From NCBI RefSeq assembly GCF_014705705.1, contig NZ_JACXLD010000005.1:124001-188000 (forward strand): DNA of 64,000 bases. The letters run 5' to 3'. The notes beneath the pieces are model-generated. The model was not told the origin of the DNA, searched no databases, and saw nothing but the letters and a program-made list of their open reading frames with translations. The stretch's first letter is position 1. Each line of letters starts with the position of its first letter. This DNA is from Spongiibacter pelagi. Lineage in GTDB: Bacteria > Pseudomonadota > Gammaproteobacteria > Pseudomonadales > Spongiibacteraceae. The position numbers and the translations under genes were made by a program. Positions 44,615 to 54,281 of the stretch are shown here, in pieces.

Positions 44615-44944
44615 CTAAGAGTTAGCCATTTGAAGTTGATTCAGTTCGAGGATGCCGCACTGAATGGCAACCAGTGTCGCCATCGCACGATTTCTAACGC
44701 CGAGTTTTCGGTAAATTTCTTTCACGTAGCCGTCTACCGTGTACATGCTGATAGATAAGATATTGGCAATCATCTTATTGCTTTTACCCTGTGCAAGTTC
44801 CTGAAGCACCTGGTGTTCACGTGGCGTGAGAGGCAGCGGTTTTGCGTCGGAATACAGCATACTGGCGTTGTCGAGGGGCATATTGGCGATCACTCTTCCA
44901 TTGAGATTGCCGAGTATCTTCCCCCGTGAACAAGGGGCTGACAA
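44615..44944 (-). CDS. LuxR-type helix-turn-helix protein, short
   Basis: 109 residues if started with TTG at 44944; ATG codons at 44881 and a few codons later are alternatives, and none has a strong ribosome site. Nearly all of it is a LuxR/NarL DNA-binding domain: LTPREHQVLQELAQGKSNKMIANIL, then SMYTVDGYVKEIYRKLGVRNRAMAT. No receiver or ligand-binding domain is present, so it is either a small stand-alone regulator or the 3' remnant of a larger response regulator. It starts only 24 bases after the LysR gene stop, on the same strand, so the two may be co-transcribed. Confidence 0.65.
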   Translation of the reverse strand: MSAPCSRGKILGNLNGRVIANMPLDNASMLYSDAKPLPLTPREHQVLQELAQGKSNKMIANILSISMYTVDGYVKEIYRKLGVRNRAMATLVAIQCGILELNQLQMANS

Positions 44945-44967
44945 ATGAATAATTCAACGCCTTCGGA

Positions 44968-45885
44968 TTAGATAATCTTATCTGGCCATTCTTTAGCGAT
45001 GATGCCAGACACCCACTGCTGGAAGTCCTGAATGACTTTATCGCCCCGATACTTATTGCTGTAGGTTAAAAAACATTCCCCGTATCGCGTCACCTTTTCT
45101 GACATTGGCAGCACGAGCTCATCATCACTACGCATGAATTGGTAGGACGTGGGCAGGTAGCCCATTGCAACGCCGATATTGCTCTTCACGGCCTCGATAC
45201 TGGTCTGAACCGTGCTGACAACCAACTCATTCGACGTATCCGGGAGCAGGCCCCATTGCGTCTGCCATCTTGGCCACTGATAACTGTCGTTAGAAATTTT
45301 GATGATCCGGCAGCCAGTGAAGTCGCCTTCTGCCAAACCGGGGTGCTCGGCGAGGTAGCGACGTGTGCAAATAGGCGTCAGTGAGAGTTTTACTAGAGGA
45401 TGGTAGGTAAGCTCGGGCTCATTACCGCATTCGTGACGGATTGCGACAGTGGTTTCCGAGTTTTCTGAGTTTTCCAAATTAACACGAGAAATATCGGCAT
45501 CGATCTGAATCGTCAGCTCTGGATACTTGGCTTGGAATTCGTGGATATTGGGAAACAGTAATAGCGTTGCAATATTTGGCAGAGTATTGATGACAAAGCG
45601 CTGCTTTTTTCGCTCTTTGCGTACGGCCAGTGTGGCAGTATCAATCAAGTCTAAGCCGCGTTTAACATGCAAATAGTAGCGCTTGCCCTCTGCCGTCAGG
45701 GATATTTTACGGTTCTCTCGTTGAAACAAAGTGACACCAAGGTTTTCCTCTAGCGCCTTAATCTGATGGCTAACTGCTGGGGGCGACACAAACAGTTCAT
45801 TCGCGGCGTCTTTGAAGCTTAATCGACGTGCGGCGACTTCGAAAACACGAATCAAGTTAAGTGAAGGCAGGTGCGGGGTGGGCAT
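44968..45885 (-). CDS. LysR-family transcriptional regulator (GcvA-like)
   Basis: 305 residues. The N-terminal winged helix is LSFKDAANELFVSPPAVSHQIKALEENLG around residues 22-50, matching GcvA-like LysR proteins. The remainder is the periplasmic-binding-protein-like effector domain. It is on the minus strand with the small LuxR gene after it. The divergent upstream side faces an unknown lipoprotein's terminator, so no clear divergent target gene exists. Target and effector are unknown. Confidence 0.88.
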   Translation of the reverse strand: MPTPHLPSLNLIRVFEVAARRLSFKDAANELFVSPPAVSHQIKALEENLGVTLFQRENRKISLTAEGKRYYLHVKRGLDLIDTATLAVRKERKKQRFVINTLPNIATLLLFPNIHEFQAKYPELTIQIDADISRVNLENSENSETTVAIRHECGNEPELTYHPLVKLSLTPICTRRYLAEHPGLAEGDFTGCRIIKISNDSYQWPRWQTQWGLLPDTSNELVVSTVQTSIEAVKSNIGVAMGYLPTSYQFMRSDDELVLPMSEKVTRYGECFLTYSNKYRGDKVIQDFQQWVSGIIAKEWPDKII

Positions 45886-46013
45886 TCGATACGACTCAGC
45901 GATACAACTCAGCGATACATCAGGCTAATAGATACAAGCATTGAAGGACAGCGACAAGAGTATCCCAATGGTAGCTGTGAGTTTATCTCAAATTTCAGTC
46001 AAGCAAACAGACA

Positions 46014-46047
46014 TAAAAAAACGACCCGGCCACAACTGGCCGAGTCG
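46014..46047 (-). terminator. rho-independent terminator of the unknown lipoprotein gene
   Basis: On the minus strand CGACTCGGCCA pairs with TGGCCGGGTCG around a short loop (one G-T pair) and is followed by a run of seven T. It lies 26 bases after the stop of the gene at 46074. Confidence 0.9.
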
Positions 46048-46073
46048 CCACAAAAAAACCAATTATTGTCAGT

Positions 46074-47177
46074 CTATTGCTTTGCTGAATACGCTGCCAT
46101 ATCCACGAAGTTCATCCCGTTCTTCAGAATCAGAGCGGAAAACTTATCTGGAACAACATTAACATCGTAACGACTCGTCTTAGATTTTTTGCCTGTCCCG
46201 CCCCCTAGCGCCGATAAGTAACCAAGCGCAGTCGTAATTCCGTCAGACACCTTATCGCCCGTTGTTGTGCTGTCTTCCACCGAGGAATAAAACGCCTCAT
46301 CGGTAAACAAAGCGTGCTTGGTGAAATAGGTTGGAACCATATGCGCGCCATAAGTCCATTTATCAGAGCCCGGCATGGTTTGTGACATCTTGCCCGGTGG
46401 CACGAGCATCAAGGTGCCGCCCACCTGCAAATTCACCTTGCCCTCAACCATCGCTGTCTGATTCATGCCAAGCAAACCTTTTTTATTCTCTGTAATTGAG
46501 GCCATATCAACCACGAACATCAAGCGCGCCGGTGTAACGCCTAAACGATGGGCCAAAGTCGCCTCTTTACTAGCTGGGTTTGCTCCGCCCATTTGTTTGA
46601 AGGCATTCGTTAGCCCGCCAGTCAGACCGGCATTGGCTGTTGCTTCATCTGTCACCCGATAGCCTGTGGGTGCAAATACCGAGTATTCCGTGCTCTTAAC
46701 TTTGAACTTCAGTGGAGAGTCTTTGCCACTTTCTTTCAAGTCTTGAAACTCACTCGTTTTGATCAAAGAGGCCGCAGGCATAACATCAAAGCCCGCTGCA
46801 CTTAACTGTTGCTCACCTTGGCTACACACCCGATCCGTAATGGCTTGCAGCTCAGCATCCGTCACCCCTTTCAGATGATAGTGTTGGCTCACTTTTGCCT
46901 CGACGGTGTAATCACGGTTGTCGAAGATATGGCCAGAGGTTTGCGAACCACCGCTTTGCTTCACGGCAAACGCAACCTGGCAGGTGGTCAGTGCCACACG
47001 GGTAACATTTTTATTGGCTTTTTTATTCTTAATCTCGATGAACTGCTGAGCCTGTGCCGCAACTCCCGCACTTTCATCATATTTTGGCTGCGGCTTCTCA
47101 CCGCCACCCATCAAAGCACAGCCGCCCAAAAGAGCGCCCACAGAAAAAATAACAAGAGGTTTTAAGGTAGATTTCAT
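46074..47177 (-). CDS. lipoprotein of unknown function
   Basis: 367 residues with a lipoprotein signal ending LLGGC (Cys at residue 20), then a Gly/Lys-rich linker. The mature part has ALTTCQVAFAVKQSGG, a paired CSQGEQ, and a KGLLGMNQTAMVEGKVNLQVGGTL-type beta segment split around residue 240. The C-terminus has VPDKFSALILKNGMNFVDMA. I do not recognise the family. The gene is single, with its own terminator, and lies between a LysR regulator and a GMC oxidoreductase. Lipoprotein export is well supported; nothing more is claimed. Confidence 0.8.
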   Translation of the reverse strand: MKSTLKPLVIFSVGALLGGCALMGGGEKPQPKYDESAGVAAQAQQFIEIKNKKANKNVTRVALTTCQVAFAVKQSGGSQTSGHIFDNRDYTVEAKVSQHYHLKGVTDAELQAITDRVCSQGEQQLSAAGFDVMPAASLIKTSEFQDLKESGKDSPLKFKVKSTEYSVFAPTGYRVTDEATANAGLTGGLTNAFKQMGGANPASKEATLAHRLGVTPARLMFVVDMASITENKKGLLGMNQTAMVEGKVNLQVGGTLMLVPPGKMSQTMPGSDKWTYGAHMVPTYFTKHALFTDEAFYSSVEDSTTTGDKVSDGITTALGYLSALGGGTGKKSKTSRYDVNVVPDKFSALILKNGMNFVDMAAYSAKQ

Positions 47178-47232
47178 GATCGATTCTTCAAAAAAATAAT
47201 CGCATCAAATTACCGTTTCGAAACTAAGCGGC

Positions 47233-47254
47233 CCACCCCTTAATTAGGGGGTGG
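47233..47254 (-). terminator. hairpin after the GMC oxidoreductase gene
   Basis: CCACCCC and GGGGTGG flank TTAATTAG in the gap between the GMC gene stop and the next gene. It lacks a T run, so function as a terminator is uncertain. Confidence 0.45.
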
Positions 47255-47277
47255 CGCTCATTTGTGTCCTCCAGCGA

Positions 47278-48918
47278 TTACAGCGCCAATGCGGGTGCTT
47301 CTTTTTTTGCTGGTGATCGTGCTTCCTCTTTGATCATGGCGGCGAGTTTCTCGCCGATCATGACGGCGGGGGCGTTAGTGTTGCCGCCAACGAGGGTGGG
47401 CATAATTGAGCAGTCGGCAACACGCAGGCCTTCTACGCCGCGCACGCGCAAGCGTTCGTCGACGACGGCCATATCGTCTCGGCCCATTTTGCAGGTGCCA
47501 ACGGGGTGATATTGGGTATCGGCGCGGGCTCGAATATCCGCTTCCAGACTTGCTCGGTCATTGGCATCTACAGGGTAAAGCATGCCGTTGCGCCAGCCAT
47601 CAAAGGGTGAGGACTCCAGAATTTTCAATTGCTTCTGGCAGCCTTTAATCAGGATGTCTAAATCACGTTCGTCATTTAGCAAGCCCATATCGAAGCGCGG
47701 TGCGGCGAATGGATCGGGTGAGCCGAGTTTTACCCAGCCACGAGATTTGGGACGCAATAGTGTGACATGGCTGGAGAAGCCGTGTCCGGTGTGCATTTTG
47801 CGGCCGTGATCGTCAACGACGGCGCGAACTAATACCAGTTGCAGGTCGGGGATTTCTAATTCAGGTGAGCTGCGGAAGAAGGCGCCGGCTTCAGCGTATG
47901 GGCTGGTAAATATACCGTCGCGCTTGCTGAACCATTTAAGTAGTTCAGGTGCGCCACGGAATATGAAGGGCAGTGAGACGCCGAAGGTATCGCTGGCGAA
48001 TCGTGAGCGGTAGGTGTGCACGACATCCAGATGATCTTGTAGGTTTTGGCCGACGCCGGGTAGGTCGCAAACTACGTCGATGCCCATTTCTTGTAAGTGC
48101 TGGCCCTGCCCAATGCCCGACAGTTGCAGGATCTGTGGCGAGTGGAAGGCACCGCCGGCGACAATGACTTCGGCGCGACAGTTGATGCGGGTGGTTTGGC
48201 CATTGAGGTCGAGTTCAACACCTACCGCACGCTTGTTGTCGAATATTATGCGGCGTACGCGGGCGCCAGTCTTAACCTCAAGATTGGAGCGGCTCAGGTT
48301 GGGAACAAGGTAGGCTTTGGCGGCGCTACAGCGCTCGCCATTAACATGGGTGACCTGGTATTCGAAGCAGCCTTCTTGTTCGGCGCCGTTGTAATCAGGG
48401 GTGCGAGGCACGCCGTTAAGCTCACAGGCTTGCATGAACAATTCATTCATTTTGCCCGGGCTGCGTAAATTCATGACGTTTAGTGGGCCGCCTTGACCGT
48501 GGTAATCATCATGAATATTTTCATTGTTCTCAGACTTTTTGAAGTACGGCAGAAGGTCGTCATAGCTCCAGCCGGTATTGCCTAGGCTGGCCCAGTGGTC
48601 GTAGTCCCAGCGGTGCCCACGCACGTAGAGCATGGCATTGATCGCGCTTGAACCGCCCAAGCCTTTGCCGCGTGGTTGGTAGCTGCGGCGACCGTTCATA
48701 TTAGGGTTGGGCTCGCTTTCTAAAGCCCAATTTGTTTTGCTCTTTTTGGGCATGATGGCGACCACGCCAGCGGGCATATTAACAACCATGCTGTTATTGT
48801 CGCCGCCGGCTTCCAGTACACAGACTCGCACGCTTGGGTCTTCGGTCAATCGAGCAGCAAGGGCGCACCCGGATGATCCGGCGCCAACGACGATGTAATC
48901 AAAAGTTTCGATGCTCAA
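47278..48918 (-). CDS. GMC-family FAD oxidoreductase (choline dehydrogenase-like)
   Basis: 546 residues from a TTG start at 48918. GGAGGA stands 7 bases before it, and FAD-binding residues [17 protein letters not shown] start only five codons in, as in other GMC enzymes; a TTG at 48981 would add an unlikely leader. Further motifs are [17 protein letters not shown] (GMC signature 1) and [16 protein letters not shown] (signature 2). The C-terminus has HPVGTCKMG with the catalytic His and [12 protein letters not shown]. It oxidises alcohols, for example choline or long-chain alkanols of the AlkJ type. Long-chain alcohol oxidation fits this genome better. It is divergent from the malonyl-CoA decarboxylase gene. 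Confidence 0.92.
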   Translation of the reverse strand: MSIETFDYIVVGAGSSGCALAARLTEDPSVRVCVLEAGGDNNSMVVNMPAGVVAIMPKKSKTNWALESEPNPNMNGRRSYQPRGKGLGGSSAINAMLYVRGHRWDYDHWASLGNTGWSYDDLLPYFKKSENNENIHDDYHGQGGPLNVMNLRSPGKMNELFMQACELNGVPRTPDYNGAEQEGCFEYQVTHVNGERCSAAKAYLVPNLSRSNLEVKTGARVRRIIFDNKRAVGVELDLNGQTTRINCRAEVIVAGGAFHSPQILQLSGIGQGQHLQEMGIDVVCDLPGVGQNLQDHLDVVHTYRSRFASDTFGVSLPFIFRGAPELLKWFSKRDGIFTSPYAEAGAFFRSSPELEIPDLQLVLVRAVVDDHGRKMHTGHGFSSHVTLLRPKSRGWVKLGSPDPFAAPRFDMGLLNDERDLDILIKGCQKQLKILESSPFDGWRNGMLYPVDANDRASLEADIRARADTQYHPVGTCKMGRDDMAVVDERLRVRGVEGLRVADCSIMPTLVGGNTNAPAVMIGEKLAAMIKEEARSPAKKEAPALAL

Positions 48919-49138
48919 GTGTCTGTCCTCCAAGGATGTTGCGAGCTCGGCAAACGAGCGCAGACGTGAATTAGGCTGCAAAGCATGACGATGTTGGGCG
49001 TGAAATTCGCCCTACACAAGTTAGGTTTTTACTTGCTAGGCAGGAATATGTCGGCGAATTTTCTGCAGGGCTTTAAGGGGCGGGGCTTGTCGCATAATAT
49101 ATCAACAGTATTGTTGAATTAGAAAAATAGGAGTGGGT

Positions 49139-50452
49139 ATGGCGAAGTTCAGTGACTGGGTCAGTTCGATAGCAGACGCGGGGCGCGAACTGTTGCCCGG
49201 CAAAAATCGGCAGGGCAAGCAGCGAACTTTGATCGAACTTTGCCATGAGGCGTGCACCAGCAAGGGCGAGGCGATGGGTACAGCCATTGCCGATGCGGTG
49301 GTGAGGGGATACCAGTCGCTAGATCAGGAGGAGCGCATTGCCTTCTTTCAGCAATTGCACAGGGAGTTTGGGGCGAATCCAGATGAGATTTTACGCTGCG
49401 CAGAAGCGTTTAAGCAGTCCCAGAGTATTGAGACTTACCGCGCGCTGAGCGAGGCGATAGACCCACCCCGGCGCAAGGTGTTCCGCGCGATTAATATGGC
49501 GCCTAATGGCACGGCAACGTTGATTCAAATGCGTAAAGATGTGTTGGCCTTACTTAAAGATCATCCCGAGTTTGTCAGCATTGATGACGGCCTGAAAAAT
49601 CTCTTTATCTCCTGGTTTAACCGGGGCTTTCTCACCCTTGAGCGAATTAGCTGGAAAACCTCGGCCGATATTCTGGAAAAGTTAATTGCCTATGAAGCGG
49701 TGCATGAAATGGATGGCTGGGACGATTTGCGTCGTCGGCTTGCCTCAGATCGTCGCTGCTTTGCCTTCTTTCACCCGGCAATGGAAGATGAGCCACTCAT
49801 TTTTGTGCAGGTTGCCTTGGTGAAAGGCGTTGCTGGCAATGTGCAGGAAATTCTTGAAGCGCCGATGCCTGAAGTGGACGATCACGATTTCGATAGCGCC
49901 ATTTTTTACAGTATCAGCAACTGTCAAGACGGCCTGAAAGGCATCTCCTTTGGTAATTTTCTGATTAAGCAGGTTGTGGTCGAGCTGCAGCGGGAATTCC
50001 CCCAGCTCAAGAAATTTGCCACGCTGTCACCGATTCCGGGGTTCCGGCGCTGGCTTGATGGTGAGCGCAGTAAAACCTCTAGCCCGGTGATGAACGGTGC
50101 TGAGCGGCAAGTGCTGGAATTGCTGAAGTCGCCAACATGGATGGATGATGCGAGCGCAGTGGAGCAATTAGAACCACTATTAATGCGCCTGTGTGCGCAT
50201 TATCTGCACGATGAAAAACGTGGCGCGGAACCCCTCGACCCAGTGGCGCGCTTTCACTTGGGCAATGGTGCAGCAATTGCTCGCTTGAACTGGTTGGGCG
50301 ATCGCTCAGAGAATGGCCTGCGGCAATCCTGCGGTGTTCTGGTGAATTATGCGTATTTGCTAGAGAATGTAGAGCAGAACCACGAGGCCTATGTGAATGA
50401 GGGGCAGGTAGCAACCCTGAGTGCATTTCAGAAATTGCTGCAAACGCCCTGA
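49139..50452 (+). CDS. malonyl-CoA decarboxylase
   Basis: 437 residues from the ATG at 49139, with AGGAG at 49130-49134; a GTG at 49133 overlaps the ribosome site. The N-terminal helical domain contains RAINMAPNGTATLIQMRKD. The catalytic acetyltransferase-like domain has FFHPAMEDEPLIFVQVALVKG, SISNCQDGLKGISFGNFLIKQV, and LSPIPGFRRWL near residue 300, typical of MCD. It converts malonyl-CoA to acetyl-CoA and so affects fatty acid synthesis or malonate use. There is no malonate transporter or CoA-transferase nearby. The next gene starts 27 bases after its stop. Confidence 0.92.
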   Translation: MAKFSDWVSSIADAGRELLPGKNRQGKQRTLIELCHEACTSKGEAMGTAIADAVVRGYQSLDQEERIAFFQQLHREFGANPDEILRCAEAFKQSQSIETYRALSEAIDPPRRKVFRAINMAPNGTATLIQMRKDVLALLKDHPEFVSIDDGLKNLFISWFNRGFLTLERISWKTSADILEKLIAYEAVHEMDGWDDLRRRLASDRRCFAFFHPAMEDEPLIFVQVALVKGVAGNVQEILEAPMPEVDDHDFDSAIFYSISNCQDGLKGISFGNFLIKQVVVELQREFPQLKKFATLSPIPGFRRWLDGERSKTSSPVMNGAERQVLELLKSPTWMDDASAVEQLEPLLMRLCAHYLHDEKRGAEPLDPVARFHLGNGAAIARLNWLGDRSENGLRQSCGVLVNYAYLLENVEQNHEAYVNEGQVATLSAFQKLLQTP

Positions 50453-50479
50453 TTGGAAACGAAGCGAAATGGAGAGCAC

Positions 50480-51907
50480 GTGAAGATAATAAAACCAGAT
50501 ACTGGACTGAAGCCGGCGGTTGCGGGACTTTTACTACTCAATATATTGCTGGCGCCAAAGCTGTATGCAGAGCTTTTTACTGGCGTGGGGATTGATGCCG
50601 ATAGAGCAACGTCGGTAAGCATTGCCCAAAATGATTTGGCACAACAACTGTTTGTGCAGATTGAATCGAAAAGCGTCTATGAAGTTGAGCGCGGTGCCAG
50701 CCAGTTTTCCGCAAAATCCTTAACGCAATCAGATGTGGCGTTAATGGGCGTGAATACCCATTGCGACAAACGCCCTGATGCGAATTTTCACTGCAAGGCC
50801 TTGTTAGATACAGAAAAAGCCCGGCCAATGTATCAGCGCGAGTTGAATCGTATTGCCGGCGACATTGAGAGCCACTTTACAAACTTCGAGGCTGCCGCGG
50901 CGGCAGATCAATACCTGCTGGGCAAGCAGTTGCTGGTGAAAATGTCGGCCTATGACAAAGTCCGAAACGCCGGCGCGGTGCTTGAGCTTAACTCGCCGAC
51001 AAATCTTGCGCCTATCAAGCGCCGCCTTGAAAGTTGGAGCGCTAATACCCTGCCAACAGCAAATTCTATCAAGCTGGCGGTGAAGGTACTGGCAGACGGC
51101 TTAGAAGCGGGGCAGTTTGATGTTCACGCTCCGTATTTTGAAGACTCGCAAGAGCTAACGCCGTTTGGCCGGGCCTTTATGGATGCCATGCAAGCCGCGC
51201 TGGGCAAAAACACCGAGGCTGCGGGCGCCAAATACCGCCTGTTAGGGCGCTATACCGAAACCAAATCGGGTTTGGATATTGCCTACGATGTTATTGATAT
51301 TAAAACGGATGCGCTGATTGATAAGCGCCTAGTTCGTTTGCAGAAGAGTGCCTACGCGAATTATGAAATCAAACCGGCCACGATTGATTTTGATCGAATG
51401 CTGCGTCAGGGCTATGCCGTTTCCAATGATTTTTCCGTGCTCGTGGCGACCAATCGCGGCCTTCGCAATTTGGCCTTTGCGCAAGGTGAGGACGTCGAAC
51501 TACTGGTTAAAATGAATAAGGCGGGCTATTTCTACGCGGTCGGCTACAGCATTAATGAGGGGCAGGCGATCGAATATTTACTGCCTCTCAACGATACCCG
51601 TGGCGACCGGCAATTTATTCAGTACGTGAATTTTGATGATGCCAATAAGTGGATCTCCTTGGGCAGTTACACTATTGAGCCGCCCTTTGGCACCGAGAGC
51701 CTCCGCATTATTGCCTCCACAGAAGACCCTATAAACAGCTTGCCCGCACATCGCTTTGATCCATCCAGCGGGTATTTTGTTATGGGCAGTGGTCTTAAAC
51801 AGCTTACCGCAGGCTTGGAAAAGACCCGTGGTTTGAAGATGAAGAAAACCAAAGCCGAGACCAGCCCGGTGGTTGAATCGGTACTGACGTTTTCAACCTA
51901 TCAATAA
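50480..51907 (+). CDS. exported protein with LPP20-like and DUF4384-like parts
   Basis: 475 residues from a GTG at 50480 with GGAG about 8 bases upstream; a TTG at 50453 lacks a signal. A signal peptide ends LAPKLYA. The N-terminal third resembles LPP20-type domains (AELFTGVGIDADRATSVSIAQNDL). The C-terminal part has a DUF4384-like core with FAQGEDVELLVKMNKAGYFYAVGYS and a later EYLLPLNDT, as found in periplasmic helper proteins. Family names are from memory. The function is unknown. It follows the malonyl-CoA decarboxylase gene closely and may share its transcript, but a functional link is not evident. Confidence 0.75.
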   Translation: MKIIKPDTGLKPAVAGLLLLNILLAPKLYAELFTGVGIDADRATSVSIAQNDLAQQLFVQIESKSVYEVERGASQFSAKSLTQSDVALMGVNTHCDKRPDANFHCKALLDTEKARPMYQRELNRIAGDIESHFTNFEAAAAADQYLLGKQLLVKMSAYDKVRNAGAVLELNSPTNLAPIKRRLESWSANTLPTANSIKLAVKVLADGLEAGQFDVHAPYFEDSQELTPFGRAFMDAMQAALGKNTEAAGAKYRLLGRYTETKSGLDIAYDVIDIKTDALIDKRLVRLQKSAYANYEIKPATIDFDRMLRQGYAVSNDFSVLVATNRGLRNLAFAQGEDVELLVKMNKAGYFYAVGYSINEGQAIEYLLPLNDTRGDRQFIQYVNFDDANKWISLGSYTIEPPFGTESLRIIASTEDPINSLPAHRFDPSSGYFVMGSGLKQLTAGLEKTRGLKMKKTKAETSPVVESVLTFSTYQ

Positions 51908-51936
51908 TACTGAGCACAAACGTTCAGGCATAAAAA

Positions 51937-51965
51937 AAGCCCCGTCGGTAGCACCGGCGGGGCTT
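51937..51965 (-). terminator. rho-independent terminator of the EF-G2 gene
   Basis: On the minus strand AAGCCCCG pairs with CGGGGCTT and is followed by a T run. It lies 18 bases after the EF-G stop and also ends the convergent gene on the plus strand. Confidence 0.9.
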
Positions 51966-51983
51966 GATCTAGCTGCGAGCTAA

Positions 51984-54068
51984 TTACTTAGCAGCGCGTT
52001 TCTCTTTCTCTTTTGCAATCACAGTTTCAGCAACGTTGGCTGGGCACGGTGCATAGTGTGAGAACTCCATAGAGAACTGACCACGACCAGAAGTCATGGT
52101 ACGCAGGGTGCTGATGTAGCCAAACATTTCAGACAGCGGTACGTCAGCTTTTACGCGAACGCCAGTGGCGCCGGCTTCTTGGCCAGAGATCATGCCGCGA
52201 CGACGGTTCAAGTCACCGATAACGTCACCCACATTGTCTTCTGGGCTGAATACGTCAACCTTCATCACCGGCTCAAGCAGTTGTGCACCGGCCTTAGGCA
52301 TGGTTTGACGGAACGCGCCTTTTGCCGCGATTTCGAATGCAACCGCCGAGGAGTCAACCGCGTGGTAAGCACCGTCGTGCAGGTTAATCGCCACGTCCAG
52401 AACAGGGAAGCCAGCAAGTGGGCCGGTGTCCATCATAGACTTGAAGCCTTTCTCAATCGCAGGGAAGAATTCCTTAGGAACGTTACCGCCGACAACGCTT
52501 GAGGTGAAGGTGAAGCCGCTGTTTGGCTCGCCGGGAGCAATGGTGTAGTCGATTTTACCGAACTGACCAGAACCACCAGACTGCTTCTTGTGGGTGTAGC
52601 TGTCTTCAACTTTCTGAGTGATGGTTTCGCGGTAGGCAACCTGAGGCTGACCAACAACCAGCTCAACACCGTAGGTACGCTTGAGGATGTCGACTTTGAT
52701 ATCCAGGTGAAGTTCACCCATACCTTTCAGGATGGTTTCGCCTGAGTCTTCGTCAGTTTCAACGCGGAAGGTTGGGTCTTCGGCAACCATTTTACCAATC
52801 GCAATACCCATCTTCTCGGTAGAGCCTTTGTCTTTTGGCGCAACCGCGATAGAAATTACGGGCTCAGGGAACACCATGGCTTCTAGGGTACAAGGATGGT
52901 CAACATCACACAGGGTGTGACCGGTTTGTACGTTTTTCATGCCCACAATAGCGATGATGTCACCCGCTTGTGCGCTAGTCAGTTCGTTACGTTCGTCCGC
53001 CTGCATTTCACACATACGACCGATACGCTCGGTTTTGCCGGTGAAAGAGTTCAGAATGGTGTCGCCTTTTTTCAGCTTACCTGAATAGATACGTACGAAG
53101 GTCAGGGCGCCGAAACGGTCGTCCATGATTTTGAACGCCAGTGCGCGGAAAGGCTCGTCGGCAGATACGGTCGCGTATTCGCCAATCGGGTTACCTTCTT
53201 CGTCAGTCAGTGGCTGTGGGTTAACTTCGGTTGGGCTTGGCAGGTATTCAACAACCGCATCCAGCAGCAGCTGCATGCCTTTGTTTTTGAACGCCGAACC
53301 ACAGTAAGTTGGGAAGAACGCCAGTTCCAGCGTACCTTTGCGGATGCAGCGCTTGATGTCTTCCATAGAGGGCTCTTCGCCTTCCATGTAGGCCATCATC
53401 ACGTCGTCGTCCATTTCTACCGCTGTTTCGATCAGCATTTCGCGGTAGGTTTCAACGTCGTCAACCATATCGGCTGGAATGTCTTTTTCTTCGTAGTTTT
53501 CAGGCTGTCCGGTTTCGTCCCAAACATAGGCTTTGCGGCTCAGCAGGTCGACCACGCCCACGAACTCGTCTTCACGGCCAATTGGCAGAGTCATAATCAG
53601 AGGAGTCGCGCCCAGTACTTTCTTAACCTGATCGGTTACGCGGATAAAGTCTGCACCTACGCGGTCCAGCTTGTTAACGAAGATCAGACGAGAAACTTTA
53701 GAGTCGTTCGCATAGCGCCAGTTGGTTTCTGACTGGGGCTCAACACCGCCAGAACCACAGAATACGCCAATACCGCCGTCCAGTACTTTCAGTGAGCGGT
53801 AAACTTCAACGGTGAAGTCAACGTGCCCAGGGGTGTCGATAACGTTGAAGCGGTGGCCTTTCCACTCACAGGTTACGGCCGCTGACTGAATGGTAATACC
53901 GCGCTCGGCTTCTTGTTCCATGAAGTCGGTGGTGGATTCGCCTTCGTGAACTTCACCGAGTTTGTGGATTTTACCGGTCAGCTTCAAAATACGCTCGGTA
54001 GTGGTGGTTTTGCCGGCATCAACGTGGGCGAAAATGCCGATGTTGCGGTAGAAGGATAAGTCAGTCAT
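51984..54068 (-). CDS. fusB: elongation factor G, second paralogue (FusA2/FusB type)
   Basis: 694 residues, complete. The GTPase motifs are [15 protein letters not shown] (P-loop), [12 protein letters not shown] (G3) and NKLDR (G4). The start [13 protein letters not shown] and the stretch [15 protein letters not shown] match, from memory, the stand-alone EF-G2 of gammaproteobacteria such as Vibrio, not the str-operon FusA. The gene is alone with its own terminator, away from rpsL/rpsG/tufA, which supports the paralogue call. It acts on the ribosome in translocation or recycling. Some EF-G2 proteins lack ribosome-dependent GTPase turnover, so its exact task is open. Confidence 0.9.
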   Translation of the reverse strand: MTDLSFYRNIGIFAHVDAGKTTTTERILKLTGKIHKLGEVHEGESTTDFMEQEAERGITIQSAAVTCEWKGHRFNVIDTPGHVDFTVEVYRSLKVLDGGIGVFCGSGGVEPQSETNWRYANDSKVSRLIFVNKLDRVGADFIRVTDQVKKVLGATPLIMTLPIGREDEFVGVVDLLSRKAYVWDETGQPENYEEKDIPADMVDDVETYREMLIETAVEMDDDVMMAYMEGEEPSMEDIKRCIRKGTLELAFFPTYCGSAFKNKGMQLLLDAVVEYLPSPTEVNPQPLTDEEGNPIGEYATVSADEPFRALAFKIMDDRFGALTFVRIYSGKLKKGDTILNSFTGKTERIGRMCEMQADERNELTSAQAGDIIAIVGMKNVQTGHTLCDVDHPCTLEAMVFPEPVISIAVAPKDKGSTEKMGIAIGKMVAEDPTFRVETDEDSGETILKGMGELHLDIKVDILKRTYGVELVVGQPQVAYRETITQKVEDSYTHKKQSGGSGQFGKIDYTIAPGEPNSGFTFTSSVVGGNVPKEFFPAIEKGFKSMMDTGPLAGFPVLDVAINLHDGAYHAVDSSAVAFEIAAKGAFRQTMPKAGAQLLEPVMKVDVFSPEDNVGDVIGDLNRRRGMISGQEAGATGVRVKADVPLSEMFGYISTLRTMTSGRGQFSMEFSHYAPCPANVAETVIAKEKEKRAAK

Positions 54069-54281
54069 GGCGCTCTCTAATAAGCTGGGTTGAAAATAGG
54101 TCGCTAAGATACTGGAAGTGAGAAAATTTTTCTCGTTTATTTTGTGGAATTATGCTATTTCGAATGGATTTTTTATTAAAAATGGCCCGCCAGCGGCCGT
54201 ATCCGCTCAATCTTGGCGTAAATTTCGATTTCTGCGCCCGATTTGGGATTGGGCTTACACCGCAGCTCTGCTTGGGGCTAG

